In this document: positions 10,377 through 22,324 of the stretch, piece by piece | How the letters are laid out: every line of letters starts with the position of its first letter | Position numbering within the stretch: the stretch's first letter is position 1 | NCBI GenBank assembly: GCA_036250195.1 | Contig: JAVHZZ010000005.1 | Coordinates: 132,457,199 to 132,521,198 of the forward strand | Reading direction: 5' to 3' | Source: Mixophyes australis | Taxonomy: Eukaryota > Chordata > Amphibia > Anura > Limnodynastidae | Length of the DNA stretch: 64,000 bases | Translations under genes and position numbers: made by a program | Notes under the pieces: generated by a model | Told to the model about the DNA's origin: nothing | Databases searched by the model: none | What the model saw: the letters and a program-made list of their open reading frames with translations, nothing else

Positions 10377-11776
10377 CTAAATGTAGCACATGCAAAAGAA
10401 TAATACCTCATAGAATTGTACTTAAAACTATTTTACCCATACTATTGCCACAACACTAACAGCTTAGCTCATTAATGACATCTGTAATAATCGTTATAAT
10501 CTCTACTTACCTACAGAAAATAAACGTTGCTCACATGTCAGGTCACTTTTACACAAAACCACACTTGGCTAATTAGAACGCACCTGCGTGCTCCTAATGA
10601 CGTGTCCGGCATACTCTCCGGCCTACTCACCTGCATTTAATTCACTAATTACAGTGTTACTTAAAAAGACCTTGCTTGGCTTTCTGTGTTGTTGGGAGAT
10701 TCACAATTCTGGGTAAGTAGCCCTTAATGGTGAAATGTTTCATAATCTCTGCAGTTTATTGCTGTACCTTGCTCAACACTCATGTTTATTTGTAGGAAAA
10801 GATATTGGTGAGATACAGATAGAAAATTATGCTGAAAGGTCATAATGGTTATGAATTTTATGTTGAAGGTTAGTGGAAAAGTCTTTAATTAGCTGCAGAG
10901 TTTGAATATTGAGGCAACTGTGTAGACTTGGGATGTGTCTCTGCATAGATACCTCTCGACTGTAGTGACACACATAAAGATTATCCATCTATATTGATTT
11001 ATTTTGTACCTGTTTACCCTCCCCTCCACAGATCTTGTTCCTGGATTGTGTTTTTTGGGTGTCTAGTGATTGCTTATTGACATTCCACATTTGTCTGTGT
11101 GTGTGGTAAGTAGAAACCAGATATTGTTTTATTACATACCCCTTGTTAAAATACTTTGCATTAAGAATGTCCATACTGTTTTTTGTTTTTTTTCTCTTTT
11201 CTTTTTCTAATACCTTTTATTTGAAGTGTGGTTTTTCAGACCCTACCTTAAAGACACATTAACACTCTGTGCTTGAGTCATTAAGGAGAGCAAAGGATAA
11301 AAAATAAGTAAATGTTCTAGTGGACAAAGCATGTTACAATGTAAGGGGTCAATGTTGTAATTTTTTTTTTTTTTTTTTGGAACAAAACATAAATATCTTC
11401 ACATTTAAAAGATCAGTGGTCAAATCATGTGCAAGCTTAGTCAAGGGTTGATTATCTAAGGTATGGTTATTCAAAATGGGAATATGAATAGACATGGTCT
11501 GGTGTGTTACTGAAATGGTTTATATGTGTAATAATAGGGGAAAAACCATGCCTACCTGTATTTTACCTTTACAATGTGTGTAGAAAGTATAGCTTCATGC
11601 CTCCAAGTTTAGCCTTAATGTCTTTAGCTAAATGCATGTTAATGGGGTAGTTTAAATCAACAGCCTAATGTGGCAACATAATTGATGTTTGGTTTTTCTA
11701 CAGTTTATTGATCAGCACATATAGTGTTGAGAAGTGCACATTATTGACACTTTATTTGTTTTTCTTATATCTACAG

Positions 11777-12413
11777 CCTTTAGATTACACTTGGCCTGCA
11801 GTGCTGGCTTTTCTGCCATTGCACTTCCCTTTGGAGTTGGTGGATGTTGCCATGGTGAAGGGTGTTTTCAAATGTAAGTAGTATAGTGCTATCTGCACTA
11901 AAATGTGATTGGCCAGTGAGTGTGCTCCATACAATAATGTCGTCGTTACTAAGCCTGCAATGTGTGGTTGCACAAACAAAACATATGGGCAGATGCTAGC
12001 TATGTAACATATGGGTTTGGTGTTTCAAATTAAGTCAAATAGTGCATTCAGAATCCTAGGTATAGTCCAAACACACAAGCCATTATTATACACTATAATA
12101 TTACTGGCTTTTTTACACATGCCAATACATTGCTCAATCTCTTGATATCAAAATGCAAGTTGTCTGACCTAATATTGCCATATTAATTTGTTGCCTTTCG
12201 TTCAACAGGGTGTGTTGGCGTGGATTTTTGGATTTGTGCAATTCGTGTCTCGCTACATGTTGTTGAATTTCCCCAGAGCTCCAAGCCTGCTTATGTCTCT
12301 CTTCAGTCTGGCCAGATTGTCATCTCTTAATCCAAGGAATTTTTACACACACAGACCATTACCTTGTTTGCTTTGTTTTTGTCAGCACATTTGAATTCAT
12401 ATATGTAATAAAT
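11777..12413 (+). other. Small two-exon transcript unit (copy in B)
   Basis: Exon 11777-11873 has a TACAG acceptor and a GTAAGTA donor and contains GCCATGG at 11850-11855. Exon 12209 to about 12413 has a CAACAG acceptor and an AATAAA at 12407-12412, so it ends as a polyadenylated terminal exon. This matches A (1116-1020, then 307 leftwards) and the terminal exon in C (40138-39930). A 60-codon frame in exon 2 resembles the A frame, but the joint from the exon 1 ATG goes out of frame here. Conserved splice and poly(A) signals with a weakly conserved frame favour either a decaying small protein gene or a noncoding RNA. The function is unknown. Confidence 0.45.
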
Positions 12414-13003
12414 CTAGCCTATGCTGCAAATGTGTCAGCAATCAGTTGTCATGCCATTTTGTACCATTACTACAGTGCACTGAATAATATTTTAATACCC
12501 ATAAATCCATGTGTAGTGCTTTCAAAACTATTGTGGAACAGGTTTTATTTTAAATGAATATATGAAATCTAGGTGTGGTTATTTTCTCCTTTGCCACAGA
12601 TACACCATAGCCTACAAACACGCTCAATGGGGTAAATGTATAGTTTTAGAAAATGGCTATAGTGTGGAGGTTTGTATGTGTGTTTGGTGCTTAGTAGTAA
12701 ATTGTTTGGACACTTTCAGCTTTTAGAGCGAACATGTGATGTGCGTAGGAATATAGGCATCACATTACAGGTAAATGTATATAAAGAAAGCAAAAATGTT
12801 AGCAGTGTCAGGTCACACACTACCAACTTTTGGCCCTTGGCCAAATGGGATAACAATATTTTTCACTTGTGCTAGTGGCACTTTGTTTCAAAGTGTTCCA
12901 ACACCCACATGCCAGACACAAACCCCACACTAACAATTATGGGGAATGCATTAGGGCACTAAGCTAGTGGAGTCTTGCTACAAGGCCATAATACCATCAC
13001 CTA

Positions 13004-13234
13004 GGGCCTGAATCATTAGTAATCTTCTTATATTGTGCAAAAGGTAAGATGCTTATTGTTACGAAGAAACGGGGAGATAAGAGTGAAGCAAAGATGGATT
13101 TTCATCCTAGCGTAAGAAATTCGTCACTTATGCAGTGGCTTTTGCTTCTTATCTCCCTTTTCTGAGCATGAACAGAGTGGATTAGCTTAAGATAAGGAAA
13201 AAATGGCAGATAAGATCCTTAATGAATCAGGCCC
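13004..13234. mobile_element. Harbinger-type MITE (231 bp)
   Basis: Ends GGGCCTGAATCATTA and TAATGAATCAGGCCC, flanked by the 3-bp duplication CTA (13001-13003 and 13235-13237). The terminal 13 or so bases match the ends of giant elements B and C, so the same transposase may have moved it. Confidence 0.88.
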
Positions 13235-13667
13235 CTAGTTTGCTAATTGGTCAAGGCAGCTATATGTAAACTTACAGCCACCATAGATACTCCACATGAG
13301 AACTAGTTACATTAGTCTGATTACCCATTGTTAGGCAGCAGTCACTTGATATGTTTGCTGAACCTGATAATGCAGGTCTCCAATGTTATTGTGGTGTAGA
13401 AATGTGAAATTTATTCTCAATACCATTTTCATGTAGCTTGCCCTCTTAAAGTGGAAAGTAGTGACAAATTAACATTCCACCTTTGTTTCTCTTCAAAGTG
13501 TGTGTCGTAATACCACCTATGTCTGTTTAAACATGCTAGTCAATGTTAACAATAATTTGCAGCATTTGTCCATGCCTTGGGCAAGGGAAGTACAAAGCCT
13601 TAATGTACAGATATCCTCCCTTTAGGATTATGGCTCCATGTTCAAATTCCTTTACCACCATCTAATC

Positions 13668-13850
13668 CAGGGGTGGGCAAACCTGTCCTCAAGGGCCATA
13701 TCCAGTTCATGTTTTTAGGATTTCTTTAATCATGTACAGCTGAGTTAATCTATTTGGCTGGGTCAGTAATTATCCCACCTGTTTCTACAGACAGAAATCC
13801 TAAAAACATGAACTGGATATGGCCCTTGAGGACAGGTTTGCCCACCCCTG
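13668..13850. mobile_element. hAT-type MITE (183 bp)
   Basis: Ends CAGGGGTGGGCAAAC and its exact complement, with a perfect 8-bp duplication ATCTAATC (13660-13667 and 13851-13858). This is the classic hAT/Charlie-like signature. The inverted arms extend about 65 bp. Confidence 0.95.
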
Positions 13851-15393
13851 ATCTAATCCAAGAGTGTTGGGCCGAGCACACAGTATTTTGAGGGATTAAT
13901 GTCTGGTAGATATTGTTGATGTTTACATTGTTAGGTGAGGCATCCAGTTTTTTCTTTGGCTTATAGAGGGTGAACGTGTGCAATGGGTACCTGTGTCTGT
14001 ATTGGCAAGAAATCACAACATACCAAGCTTCACACGATAATATGTTGCCCGTTATAGAAAATTGCTTGGCCTTGCATAAATGTTTTCCAAAACTGGAAGG
14101 GAGCCAAATCCAAGTGACGTGCCCACTTTAACAATGAATGTATCAGTGTACATTACGTAAGAAACTCTAGGGTCTGTTTGTTATAATAATGTATTCAAGG
14201 TTCCAGATTGGTTTAAACTATCATGGATTGGGGGGATCAGATCATAGAGTTTGGAAAAGCCTTTACAGGATAGAGGAGTTTGGTGGACAAACTACCTCTT
14301 GGAGTCTACTTACTTGTATTACAGAGTGTGCTTCTTTGCCTGACCAAACCATATCTATACTCCAAGCTTTTTCATTTGCGTCTTACATGATTAGTCAGAC
14401 ACACAGCACTACATACACCCTTATAGTGTGTCAAACTGTCACGTTAGTCTGTATTTCTTGATCCGAATCAGGGACCCTTGGGATTACCTGCAGCAGGTCT
14501 GAATCTGAACAGAGCAGCCTGGATGATCTTCCTGCTCATGTTCTTGCTGATTGTCCAATCTAGCAGGGGAATGAGCAGTCTGAGAATGTGGACACAAACA
14601 CTGATTTTGTAATGCAGCCAGAAACACTGGGGCCAATAACTATCCACTGGAGAGAAGTGTGTTGTTCAGGCAATGAACAGATCACAGCAGCAGCTCTAAA
14701 TGGTTTGTCCCAAGCAACTATTGGCTGAGCACTTAATGGGATCACAGGTGCTGAATCTGGTTGATCTGGAATGATCACCTGACTGCAACCAAGATGCCTG
14801 TGCACATGCAGCAGAACAAACAGTGTGTGTTTGATTACAAACGGAGCTGTGGAGGACGGGAATGTTGCTGACGACCAGAAGGCACCCAGGTAGCCGTGAT
14901 ATGACAGCGGCTGATGGGGTAAGTGCACCTAAGATCCAAATGTGAGACCCAACCTATATGTGCTTAGTGCAATAAGGTCATGAGGTTACATGTAAATAAC
15001 TGTTATGCTAAATGACGTCGAGTGTACCACACACTGTGCATTAGCACTAATCTTAAATACAAATCCCTTATTAGATTTTTAGAATTAGCACAGATTCGTA
15101 CCTGTACAAAATAGTAGTTAACAATATTTGTCCTGTGCCATCATGGGAAAAAAAAAATTAAAATTTATTTGGGGTACCTTAACACCTGTCTTTTGTGGCT
15201 CCTTTGTGTCAGGTTACAGTTTGCAAATGCAATACTTTCTTGACAGAATGATTTGCCCTACCTCTAAAGGGGCACTGTAGTTGCATGTTGTGTTTGCAAT
15301 TATTTAGTCAGGCAAATAAAGAAACACTGTGGCAAAAGCATTAAGAAGCTTACCTTGATACACTTCTTGTTTAAGTCTTCTTCAGCAAACCAT

Positions 15394-15707
15394 GGGCCAG
15401 ATTCATTCTGGAAAGGTAAGGCAAAGTAACTAAGCAAGGGCAAAGCATGTCAGTTTGGAGGGGGATGTAAACCAAAAATGTCATTGGAGATGTAATTTTG
15501 GGGTAGGAGAGGTCCTACCTGACATGAACATTTCAGTGTACAAATAAGCTATCAAGTATTTGTGCGGTACATTAGGATACAGACATTTTTTTTATTTTCG
15601 TGCTCTAAACCTATTGCTATTTTGCACCACTTGCATTTTAAAAGGCTTTTGAGCAGCATTCAGAAATATGTATCCTTGACATCTAGGTTCATTACTCAAT
15701 CAGGGCC
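15394..15707. mobile_element. Degenerate Harbinger-type MITE
   Basis: The left end GGGCCAGATTCATT and right end AATCAGGGCC resemble the family termini, and ATG/CAT sits on both sides. The interior (TTTCAGTGTACAAATAAGC, TATCAAGTATTTGTG) resembles a frog MITE interior known to me from memory. The arms are poorly preserved. Confidence 0.55.
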
Positions 15708-15964
15708 ATGGCATGGTTTTGGTCAGCACACTGATATTAGATACATATTTGTTTGAATACGTTAATGAATCAGCCAGTTTGTTTGGAGATTATACTATGG
15801 TTAGACTTGATAACAAGCATTGTTATTACAAAAAACATTATGGAATCTGCCGTAAAAAAGAAATAGACATTTCAGTAGTAGGAATTTTTTTTATTATAAA
15901 AAAAAAAAAAATACATATTTTCGTCATATATTAAACTATATTTGTTAGGTTAAAACAATACAAA
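15708..15964. other. Short intergenic stretch with poly-A run
   Basis: AT-rich sequence downstream of the Myb/SANT gene; on its coding strand it includes T and A runs at 15885-15912 that may hold the poly(A) region. No gene seen. Confidence 0.4.
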
Positions 15965-17945
15965 TTACTTTTTCCGTGTTTTTTTAAAGCCGGTTGGACA
16001 GGAGGCTCCCCTACTCCGACTTCTTGTCACCCGTGATGTAGAGGAGTCAGAGGAACCAGGCAATGGGGCAAGGCAAGCGGGTTGTGTCCGACGAGGTGAA
16101 GGTGCAGGGTCAGGGGATGGGGATGGGGCCACGACAGGCGAGGGGAAAGTGGGCACAACAGGGGATTGGCCATAGCCACGAGCAAAGGCTAAACACATAA
16201 GACGACATAGTTCGGGGTCAGGGAGGGCGGAGGCGACAGACACATCAGGGAGGGCGGAGGCGACAGACACATCAGGGAGGGCGGAGGCGACAGACTCATC
16301 AGGGAGGGCGGAGGCGACAGACACATCAGGGAGGGCGGAGGCGACAGACAACTGGGTATGGGGGCTGCCGAACAAATAATCTGAGCTGGGTGAAGGGATT
16401 GTGCCGGAGGTGCGTTGGGAGTGGACATGCAAGATATCACCCAGGAGTGTTGCAATATTTGTCACTGAAGTATTTAAATTATCAATTTTGGTGGCGAGTG
16501 TCGTCAGTAAAGAGGTGTGTGTGCTCATGAAATCGGAGAGTGTGTTAGTGAGACGGTCGATTTTCTGATCCGTGTGTTGGACAGTGCTTGATATGTGTGA
16601 CAGGTGAACATTCTGTGCAAGAGTGACGTCTTTAAGATTTTCGGCTGCGCGTGCGAGTGTCCGCTGCCTTACATATTCAGCTGGAGCCAGCTGAGGCTCC
16701 TCCACATCACGGGCAACTTCTTCATCCACCGGTGAAGCAGGCGCCTGCTGCTCACATGCTGTAGAGAGATAATAAGTAAAATAAAGTAATTAGAATCAAT
16801 GAGTAAGGTGCGATATTATATTGGCAAAAACATCTTACAACGCGTGATGTAGCATTGGTAAAGTGTCAGCTTCCCTTGAATGTGCTAGCAGCCCTTTCCG
16901 CTCCCCAAATACAAACATTGCCACTTATGGTCTGACATTTTAGGATGAGCCCTTCATATTGAGACCATTTGTCTTCAGTGTGTAAATGTCATTTCCTACT
17001 ATGTGATAGGCAAACACATTGTGCAATTGAAGTTTACCTTCACACACATCCTGAGAGTTGACACTTTTACTCAGACAGATACAAAGCTTTACAGACATTA
17101 AGAAAGCAAACTCATCATGTACCTAGTGGAGCGGCCTCTTCTGTTCGGGATGGGCTAGAGCCAGTGTCTATGTCGCCCACCCCAACTATCTCCACCAGGG
17201 CTATTGCAGCCCTCGCCCGCTCCTCGAGGGGTGTTAAAGTAGTACGTAGTCGAGGCCCCCCACCAGTGCCTTGAGCATGCCTGTGAAGCTCAACAAGCTT
17301 CGCTTTCAGGCGTCCTTTATAGTCTGCCCATCTGTGGAATAGACAAACATTATTGCCTCACATAGTACCTTCAACTCAAAATGACACATTTTTCAATCAA
17401 ATACATTGCACGTTTGCTAATCACAACAATTTAACCTTCACATACAGTAATACAGATTTTGCTCTTTTGAAGCGCGTATAATGTGGTAAACATATTATGT
17501 CAATGTGACCAAGGGCCATGGTGTTAGTTTCTGAAAACAAAGGGCCTGATCAACAAATGCATTGGAGTCACAAGGTGGTTGCACCTCACAGGTGACTAAT
17601 GCTACTATGTCACAATATCCATATTTATCTCTAGCGATATCTATATATATTATTTGACAAATACACACAGTCAGTAAAGTTAAATAGGGCTATTATTTTT
17701 AAATTTAATTCGTACCTTTTCTGTACTTCAACCTTTGTACGCTCATACGGAGATATTTCATTTATGAGCCTTGTGATTTCCTGCCAATGGGTTTGGCGCT
17801 CGCGTCCGGTTATTTGGCGGTTCCCACTGTGGAACCTCGCCAGAACCTCTTCTACCAGCACCTCCAGCTCCTCCTCTATGAAGTTGTTTTTACGCCTAGT
17901 TGGCAGCCCTGGTGCCTCCACATTACTTGGGCTAGCATCAGACAT
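15965..17945 (-). CDS. Myb/SANT-like DNA-binding protein of element B (3 exons)
   Basis: Exons on the minus strand are 17945-17716, 17331-17123 and 16758-15965, all with GT-AG borders (AAAAG|GTACG, TTCCACAG|A, ACTAG|GTACA, CTCTACAG|C). The phases join without a stop into about 410 residues. Residues about 17-95 form a Myb/SANT-like fold of the type found in NAIF1/t-SNARE-domain-like and Harbinger partner proteins: basic RRKNN start, E-E-E-L-E-V-L-V-E-E helix, H-W-Q-E-I-T-R-L-I-N, then K-V-E-V-Q-K-R-W-A-D-Y-K across the first splice. A helical, likely coiled-coil segment (about 190-260) is followed by five 9-residue SVASALPD(V/E) repeats, a Pro/Ser-rich tract, and a basic C-terminus (KKTRKK) that could be a nuclear signal. 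In PIF/Harbinger systems such a protein partners the transposase at the element ends. The frame is intact here; C lacks the gene. Confidence 0.82.
16215..16352 (-). repeat. 27-bp tandem repeat inside the Myb/SANT gene
   Basis: Five in-frame 27-bp units (GGGAGGGCGGAGGCGACAG core) encode SVASALPDV-type 9-residue repeats. The near identity of the units suggests recent expansion or homogenisation without frame damage. Confidence 0.95.
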
Positions 17946-19173
17946 ATTCCTATTTCAAAGATAAGTTGTGTCTTTATAGGCAATGCACACAGTCAGGTGG
18001 TGATACAGAATCTAAGCACATTCCCCCCCCTACATAAGGTACAATTTCACAAACTTCTAACTAGGTCTAAAACACATGCCCCTTATTATAATAAACATTG
18101 TGGTTTGTCTATTTAACGGCCATTTAGTTTGACCACTGCATTTTGACTGACATATTAGTCAAATACTATAGCAACATTCTCCTACTACTACTACTACTCT
18201 TCACTTTTCAAACCATAACATTGGTTTACAGGTTAGCAACACACCAAAATGAAGGATATCACTCAGTTGCAAACCCTATATTGTGTAATTATTATTAATA
18301 TTTGGTTACAAATCAGCCAACATTTGGACCCATGTGTCCATCAATGCAATGAGCTAGTTATTATGCCGTTGAACAAGGATAAGTTTCAAAAGAACTTAGC
18401 ATACTGTAGGCTACTATTGAAAACTTTACATGTTAAATGTGAGGCCAGGGGCCCTTTGCTTAGCAGTTTTTTTTACATTCCGGCCACACATATTGCAGAG
18501 CAAACAGTTTACTACATTAGGAGATAAAAATATTTTGGAACTATCCAGAAATTTCAGATAAATTCTTATACTTACTTTTCTCCAAAGTTTGGCACAAAAG
18601 ACAAAAATTATTTTGATAGTCAACTGGGTAATGCGTGGTATGGGCTGCGAAAAAAAAAACAAATTAATTTTTATAAGCAAGAAAAGGTAATGTGGTAAAC
18701 AAAGCTAACCTCCTAATTTGAATATGGATAAGGTTCAAAAGAACTTAGCATACTGTAGGCAGAAAACTTTAGGAGAACACAAAAACAAAAAAAATCTTTC
18801 AATCTTTGATTTAGTTTGGTACTTACTGTTTGTTGTTGGCTTCTTAGAACAATCATCCAAATGTAATGTAATGAAATCTTGACTGTGCTCTATCCAGGCT
18901 AAAAAGCGAATGAACAGGCACTAGACCAAAGCACAGGTGGGTTTAAATGGAGTGTTGAATTAATAAACCAGGTGTACACTCTTCTTCCTAATTGCGGAGC
19001 ACACTGTACTCGTCTCAGTGCAGGCGCCCGCCATGTTCTTGGTGGGAGAGACAATCAGAGTCACAACACAGGTGTGTGAAAGCTCCGCGTGTGACGTGAG
19101 CACGCCCATACGTGCTCAGCGAACCAATCGGAACGCAGAGGCCCCCATTTTGTGTTATAGACATTATACCAAA
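17946..19173. promoter_or_regulatory. Divergent promoter region between the two Myb-like genes
   Basis: The two genes point away from each other across about 1.2 kb. Near the plus-strand gene are TGACGTGA (19091-19098, CRE-like) and ACCAATCGG (about 19124-19132, CCAAT box); the CCAAT box is also present upstream of the C copy (complement of about 37755-37765). A direct repeat of about 45 bp (AAAAGAACTTAGCATACTG) occurs at 18371-18428 and 18725-18771. A (CTA)n run sits near 18185. Promoter use is inferred from position and motifs only. Confidence 0.5.
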
Positions 19174-21931
19174 ATGAGGGCTGCAATTTTCAGCAGGCGT
19201 GAGCTGAGAGTCCTTGCAGAGGGTATGGACAATGTACCCTCTGGACGGTATGTGCCCAACGAGGTGAAGGTGCGGGCCTATCAAAGGGTCCGCAGACGCC
19301 TCCGCCTCCGATACAACATTCGGCGGAGCACCGTTCAGCTCCAACGGCGGTGGAGCGATCTCCGGCGCCGCCAGCCCCAGCTTCTGGAGGAGCTCCGTAG
19401 GGAGATCAGAATAAGTGAGTTCTCTACTAATCGCCAAAAAAAAGTCAACATATATATATATTTGCTCTATGGCCCTGATTCATGAAGGATCCTTAACTTG
19501 AGAAACTTCTTATTTCAGTCTCCTGGACAAAACCATGTTACAATGCAAGGGGTGCAAATTAGTGTTCAGTTTTGCACATAAGTTAAATACTGACTGTTTT
19601 TTCATTTAGCACACAGATACTTGATAGATTATTTGTACACGGAAGTTTTGATATTTGTGTGCTACATGAAAAAGCAGTCAGTATTTAATTTATGGTCAAA
19701 ACAGATTACTAATTTGCACCCCTTGCATTGTAACATGGTTTTGTCCAGGAGACTGAAATAAGAAGTTTCTCAAGTTAAGGATCCTTAATGAATCAGGCCC
19801 TATGTTTGTAAATATGTTCACCCTAAACACCTGACATGGCCTACATAACAATGTGCAAGCACACTATAAAGGTCATGCCCCTTCCAGTGCACCCAAAAAG
19901 CTTTGGCTCCTGTGTCCTAAATGTGTCTGCTAACCATTTACTGACCTAAATGTTTTTGTGTGACAATTCTCACCATTAAGTGTGGTTTAGGAAATCAGGC
20001 ATTCTAAGTCTTGACCCGAGTGCTGTAACTTGCTAGTCTAACCTTAAAAACATTTTGGAGTGGAAGATGTGTTGTCATTATTGGGCCAAGATTTAAAAGG
20101 CACGTTTCAAATACAAAACACCTTAGTGTTTAGACTGATTTTTGCAAGCTCCCATAAGATGCAAACAGATTAGATAGTGTGCTAGATATAGCTAATCAAT
20201 TATTACTTAACTGCCTATTTAGACTCTTTTAGACTGTAAGGTAGTCCCAACAAAGGGTGATTTCCAAAGTATACTCAACATTCAAAGCTTTTTGACCTCC
20301 ATCCACTAATTCGGTGGTCCTGTAGAGAACTAATTGACCAGGGCCAAGGGAGTTTGATGACTTAAAAGCACCTACATGAAAAAAACATACTACGGCCAAA
20401 TGTGAACAAAACCTAATTAGGCGGCCAGTAGTATGTTTGGGGAGTGTGGTAGACAACACATGCAAATATGGAGCAAGCCTCCAAACTCCACACATATGTA
20501 ACTATCATCAGGGAGTTGAACTCCTGACCCCAGTGCTGTGAGGCAGACGTGCTAACCACTAGACCACTGTGCTGGGCTGACAAGTCATGTGAAATGCTTT
20601 GTGTTCATCATGTTTACCTCCTTGCATTGTTAGTAGCAAATATTTATGCCTGCTGACAATGTAAAGTTGATTAAATATGTATGATCACCTGATTGTCAAA
20701 ATACAATAGTTTTTTTCAAATGGTGATTGTGTTAACATGTCCTTTTGTTTATATTTCCTTTTTTCAAACAGACCGAGCACGCTGGGAACGCCGCCAACGC
20801 CGCCGGGCATTCGTCGAGGCGCAGGCAGCTGAGGAGGAGGATGAGGAGGAGGAGCAGCAGCCAGTGGCGGTGGCAGTGCCACTGTCATCGGAGGAGGAGG
20901 AGGCGGCGGTGCCAGTGGCAGTGTCGCAGGAGGAGGAGGCGGCGGTGCCAGTGGCAGTGTCGCAGGAGGAGGAGGAGGCGGTGCCAGTGGCAGTGTCGCA
21001 GGAGGAGGAGGAGGCGGTGCCAGTGGCAATGGCAGTGGAGGAGCAGGAGGAGGAGGAGGCGGTGCCAGTGCCGGTGCCAGTGGCAGCAGCGGTGGAGGAG
21101 GACGAGGAGCAGGCTGACCGGGAGCCCCAGGATTTAGCGGACTCCACATCAGGCAGCCAAGAGGCAGTGGAGTTGGAAGATTGTAAGTATTTGCGATAAG
21201 TGATGGACATAGTTATACAAGATTGACATGTGCATTATACTTGTACATAATCCCTGCTGTGACATATGTTGATTAAATGGTGCCTTAAATGCCACAGGTC
21301 GAACACTTATAATATCTGCCTATACATTTTAGGCGCATTAAACACTCAAACCACAGCCATAGCCATCTTAACACATGGGCACGCAGGGCATTGGGCAAAA
21401 CAATGTGGCCGCTAGCCTGGTCAACTCGTCAGTATATTAATGACTTGTTTATAAAATCTAATATACACCAAAATCGTTTGAATTCCTGTGAGTGATTGTA
21501 TAGGTAGTGGCCCATGTAGTGCATAGACCTGGGGCCAATAATGCTGGATAAGACAACCCTGTACATGGCCCTCTCCCCGTGGCTCACCAGAATTTAGTAC
21601 ATTGATTCGAATGCCTTCTCGATGTCTAATGTGCGTGCAAATGGTTTTGTGGCCAGAGGCCTAAGTTTTGAAAGTAATGTAACAGTAAACATCTCTAGTA
21701 AATCCTGTCTGTTTGATGAAATATGTATCCATGTATGTAATGTTTAATTTCTGATTTCTTTCAGCACCCACTGAGGAAGCTGGCAATTGGCCTCCACCAC
21801 CACCCACCGCAGCAGAACTGATGGCCCACATGGGTCAAATTGTGGAGGACCTGGAAGGCCTCCACGTACATATTGGGAACATTGTAGGCAACCTGCGTTT
21901 TAAATTGGCCTACTGGGCCTCATTTCGATGA
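19174..21931 (+). CDS. Acidic-repeat Myb-like protein of element B (3 exons)
   Basis: Exons are 19174-19414, 20772-21182 and 21765-21931 with GT-AG borders (ATAA|GTGAGT, AAACAG|A, GATT|GTAAGT, TTTCAG|C). The join is in frame and gives 272 residues. The N-terminal 80 or so residues are basic and helical, with S-R-R-E-L-R-V-L-A-E-G-M and L-Q-R-R-W-S-D-L-R-R-R, which resembles a Myb/SANT-like repeat ending in the typical RRWSDLRRR helix. Exon 2 is highly acidic with repeats of VPVAVSQEEEE. Exon 3 encodes a Pro-rich turn and a helical tail. The start at 19174 is chosen because the homologue in C keeps this Met while the frame upstream (from 19018 in B) is not kept. A MITE and a SINE sit in intron 1. 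The C copy (37720-35420) is a pseudogene. A partner role with a Harbinger transposase is inferred. Confidence 0.78.
19471..19800. mobile_element. Long-hairpin Harbinger-type MITE (330 bp)
   Basis: Inverted arms of about 90 bp start GGCCCTGATTCATGAAGG, with the 3-bp duplication TAT (19468-19470 and 19801-19803). It lies in intron 1 of the acidic Myb-like gene. The termini match those of B and C. Confidence 0.9.
20222..20578 (-). repeat. tRNA-derived SINE (copy in B), with tRNA-like module 4
   Basis: Read on the minus strand it starts with a tRNA-like head (20578-20511: GGTCTAGTGGTTAGCAC A-box, GAGTTCAACTCC B-box). A body with GTGTGGAGTTTGGAGGC and CCCCAAACATACTACTGG follows, then a 3' part ending near AGTCTAAAAGAGTC. 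The same SINE is at the matching place in C (36656-37015), so it entered before B and C diverged. Confidence 0.8.
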
Positions 21932-22324
21932 TATTTTATTTATTTGTTCTCTGATGTATATGTAAATAGTTTGAAAAGATTGTTGTGTTTTAAAAATATA
22001 TAACTTTATAAAAAAACAAACCTTGGTGTGTGTGTCTTTATTCATCTCATTACACAACATGTGGGTATATATAATAGTCCGAAAAGAGTAATGAAGAAAG
22101 ATGTTTTGCTTATAACATCATTTGTAAAACACAAAAGGATTTCTTTAGCTGTTTGCATGTAATCCAAAAGTAACATGTGCCCTCCACGAACAAGCCACCC
22201 CTATAAGAGGTATTGCATCTGTAGGCCCTGTGTGCAAGATAAAATCCAAAAATGTCAAACGCTCTAGCTAGTTACCAATTCCCCCAAATACATATGTCAT
22301 TGTAGTGATACTCCAAGGTAACGT

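Larger units (their letters stand above)
9476..11776. other. B: non-coding stretch with two tRNA-like modules; transposase expected here but absent
   Basis: In element A the Harbinger transposase lies between the minisatellite side and the two-exon unit; the matching interval in B has no transposase similarity. The piece at 10170-10225 (alternating GCG/CGC words) matches A near 59340-59400. A possible first exon ending CTGG|GTAAGTAG lies at about 10680-10713, which may start the two-exon unit's transcript. T-rich runs at 11180 and 11360. Otherwise nothing recognised. Confidence 0.5.
12414..15393. other. B: non-coding stretch holding two MITEs
   Basis: Apart from the MITEs at 13004-13234 and 13668-13850 I see no coding signal. 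Open frames at 13750-14016, 14189-14461 and 14560-14928 lack recognisable similarity and splice context. Part of 12414-12960 appears to match the C interval near 39500-39900, so it belongs to the family backbone. Confidence 0.4.

Noticed and set aside
14560..14928. 122-aa minus ORF as a gene
   Set aside because: No domain, no splice context, and no counterpart recognised in C.
16189..16455. Minus-strand ORF with CLSPPPSLM repeats
   Set aside because: Alternate frame of the 27-bp repeat in the Myb/SANT gene.
20745..21137. Arg-rich and Pro-rich frames overlapping exon 2 of the acidic Myb-like gene
   Set aside because: Other-frame shadows of a GAG-rich repeat; the chosen frame is the one consistent with splice phases and conserved in C.
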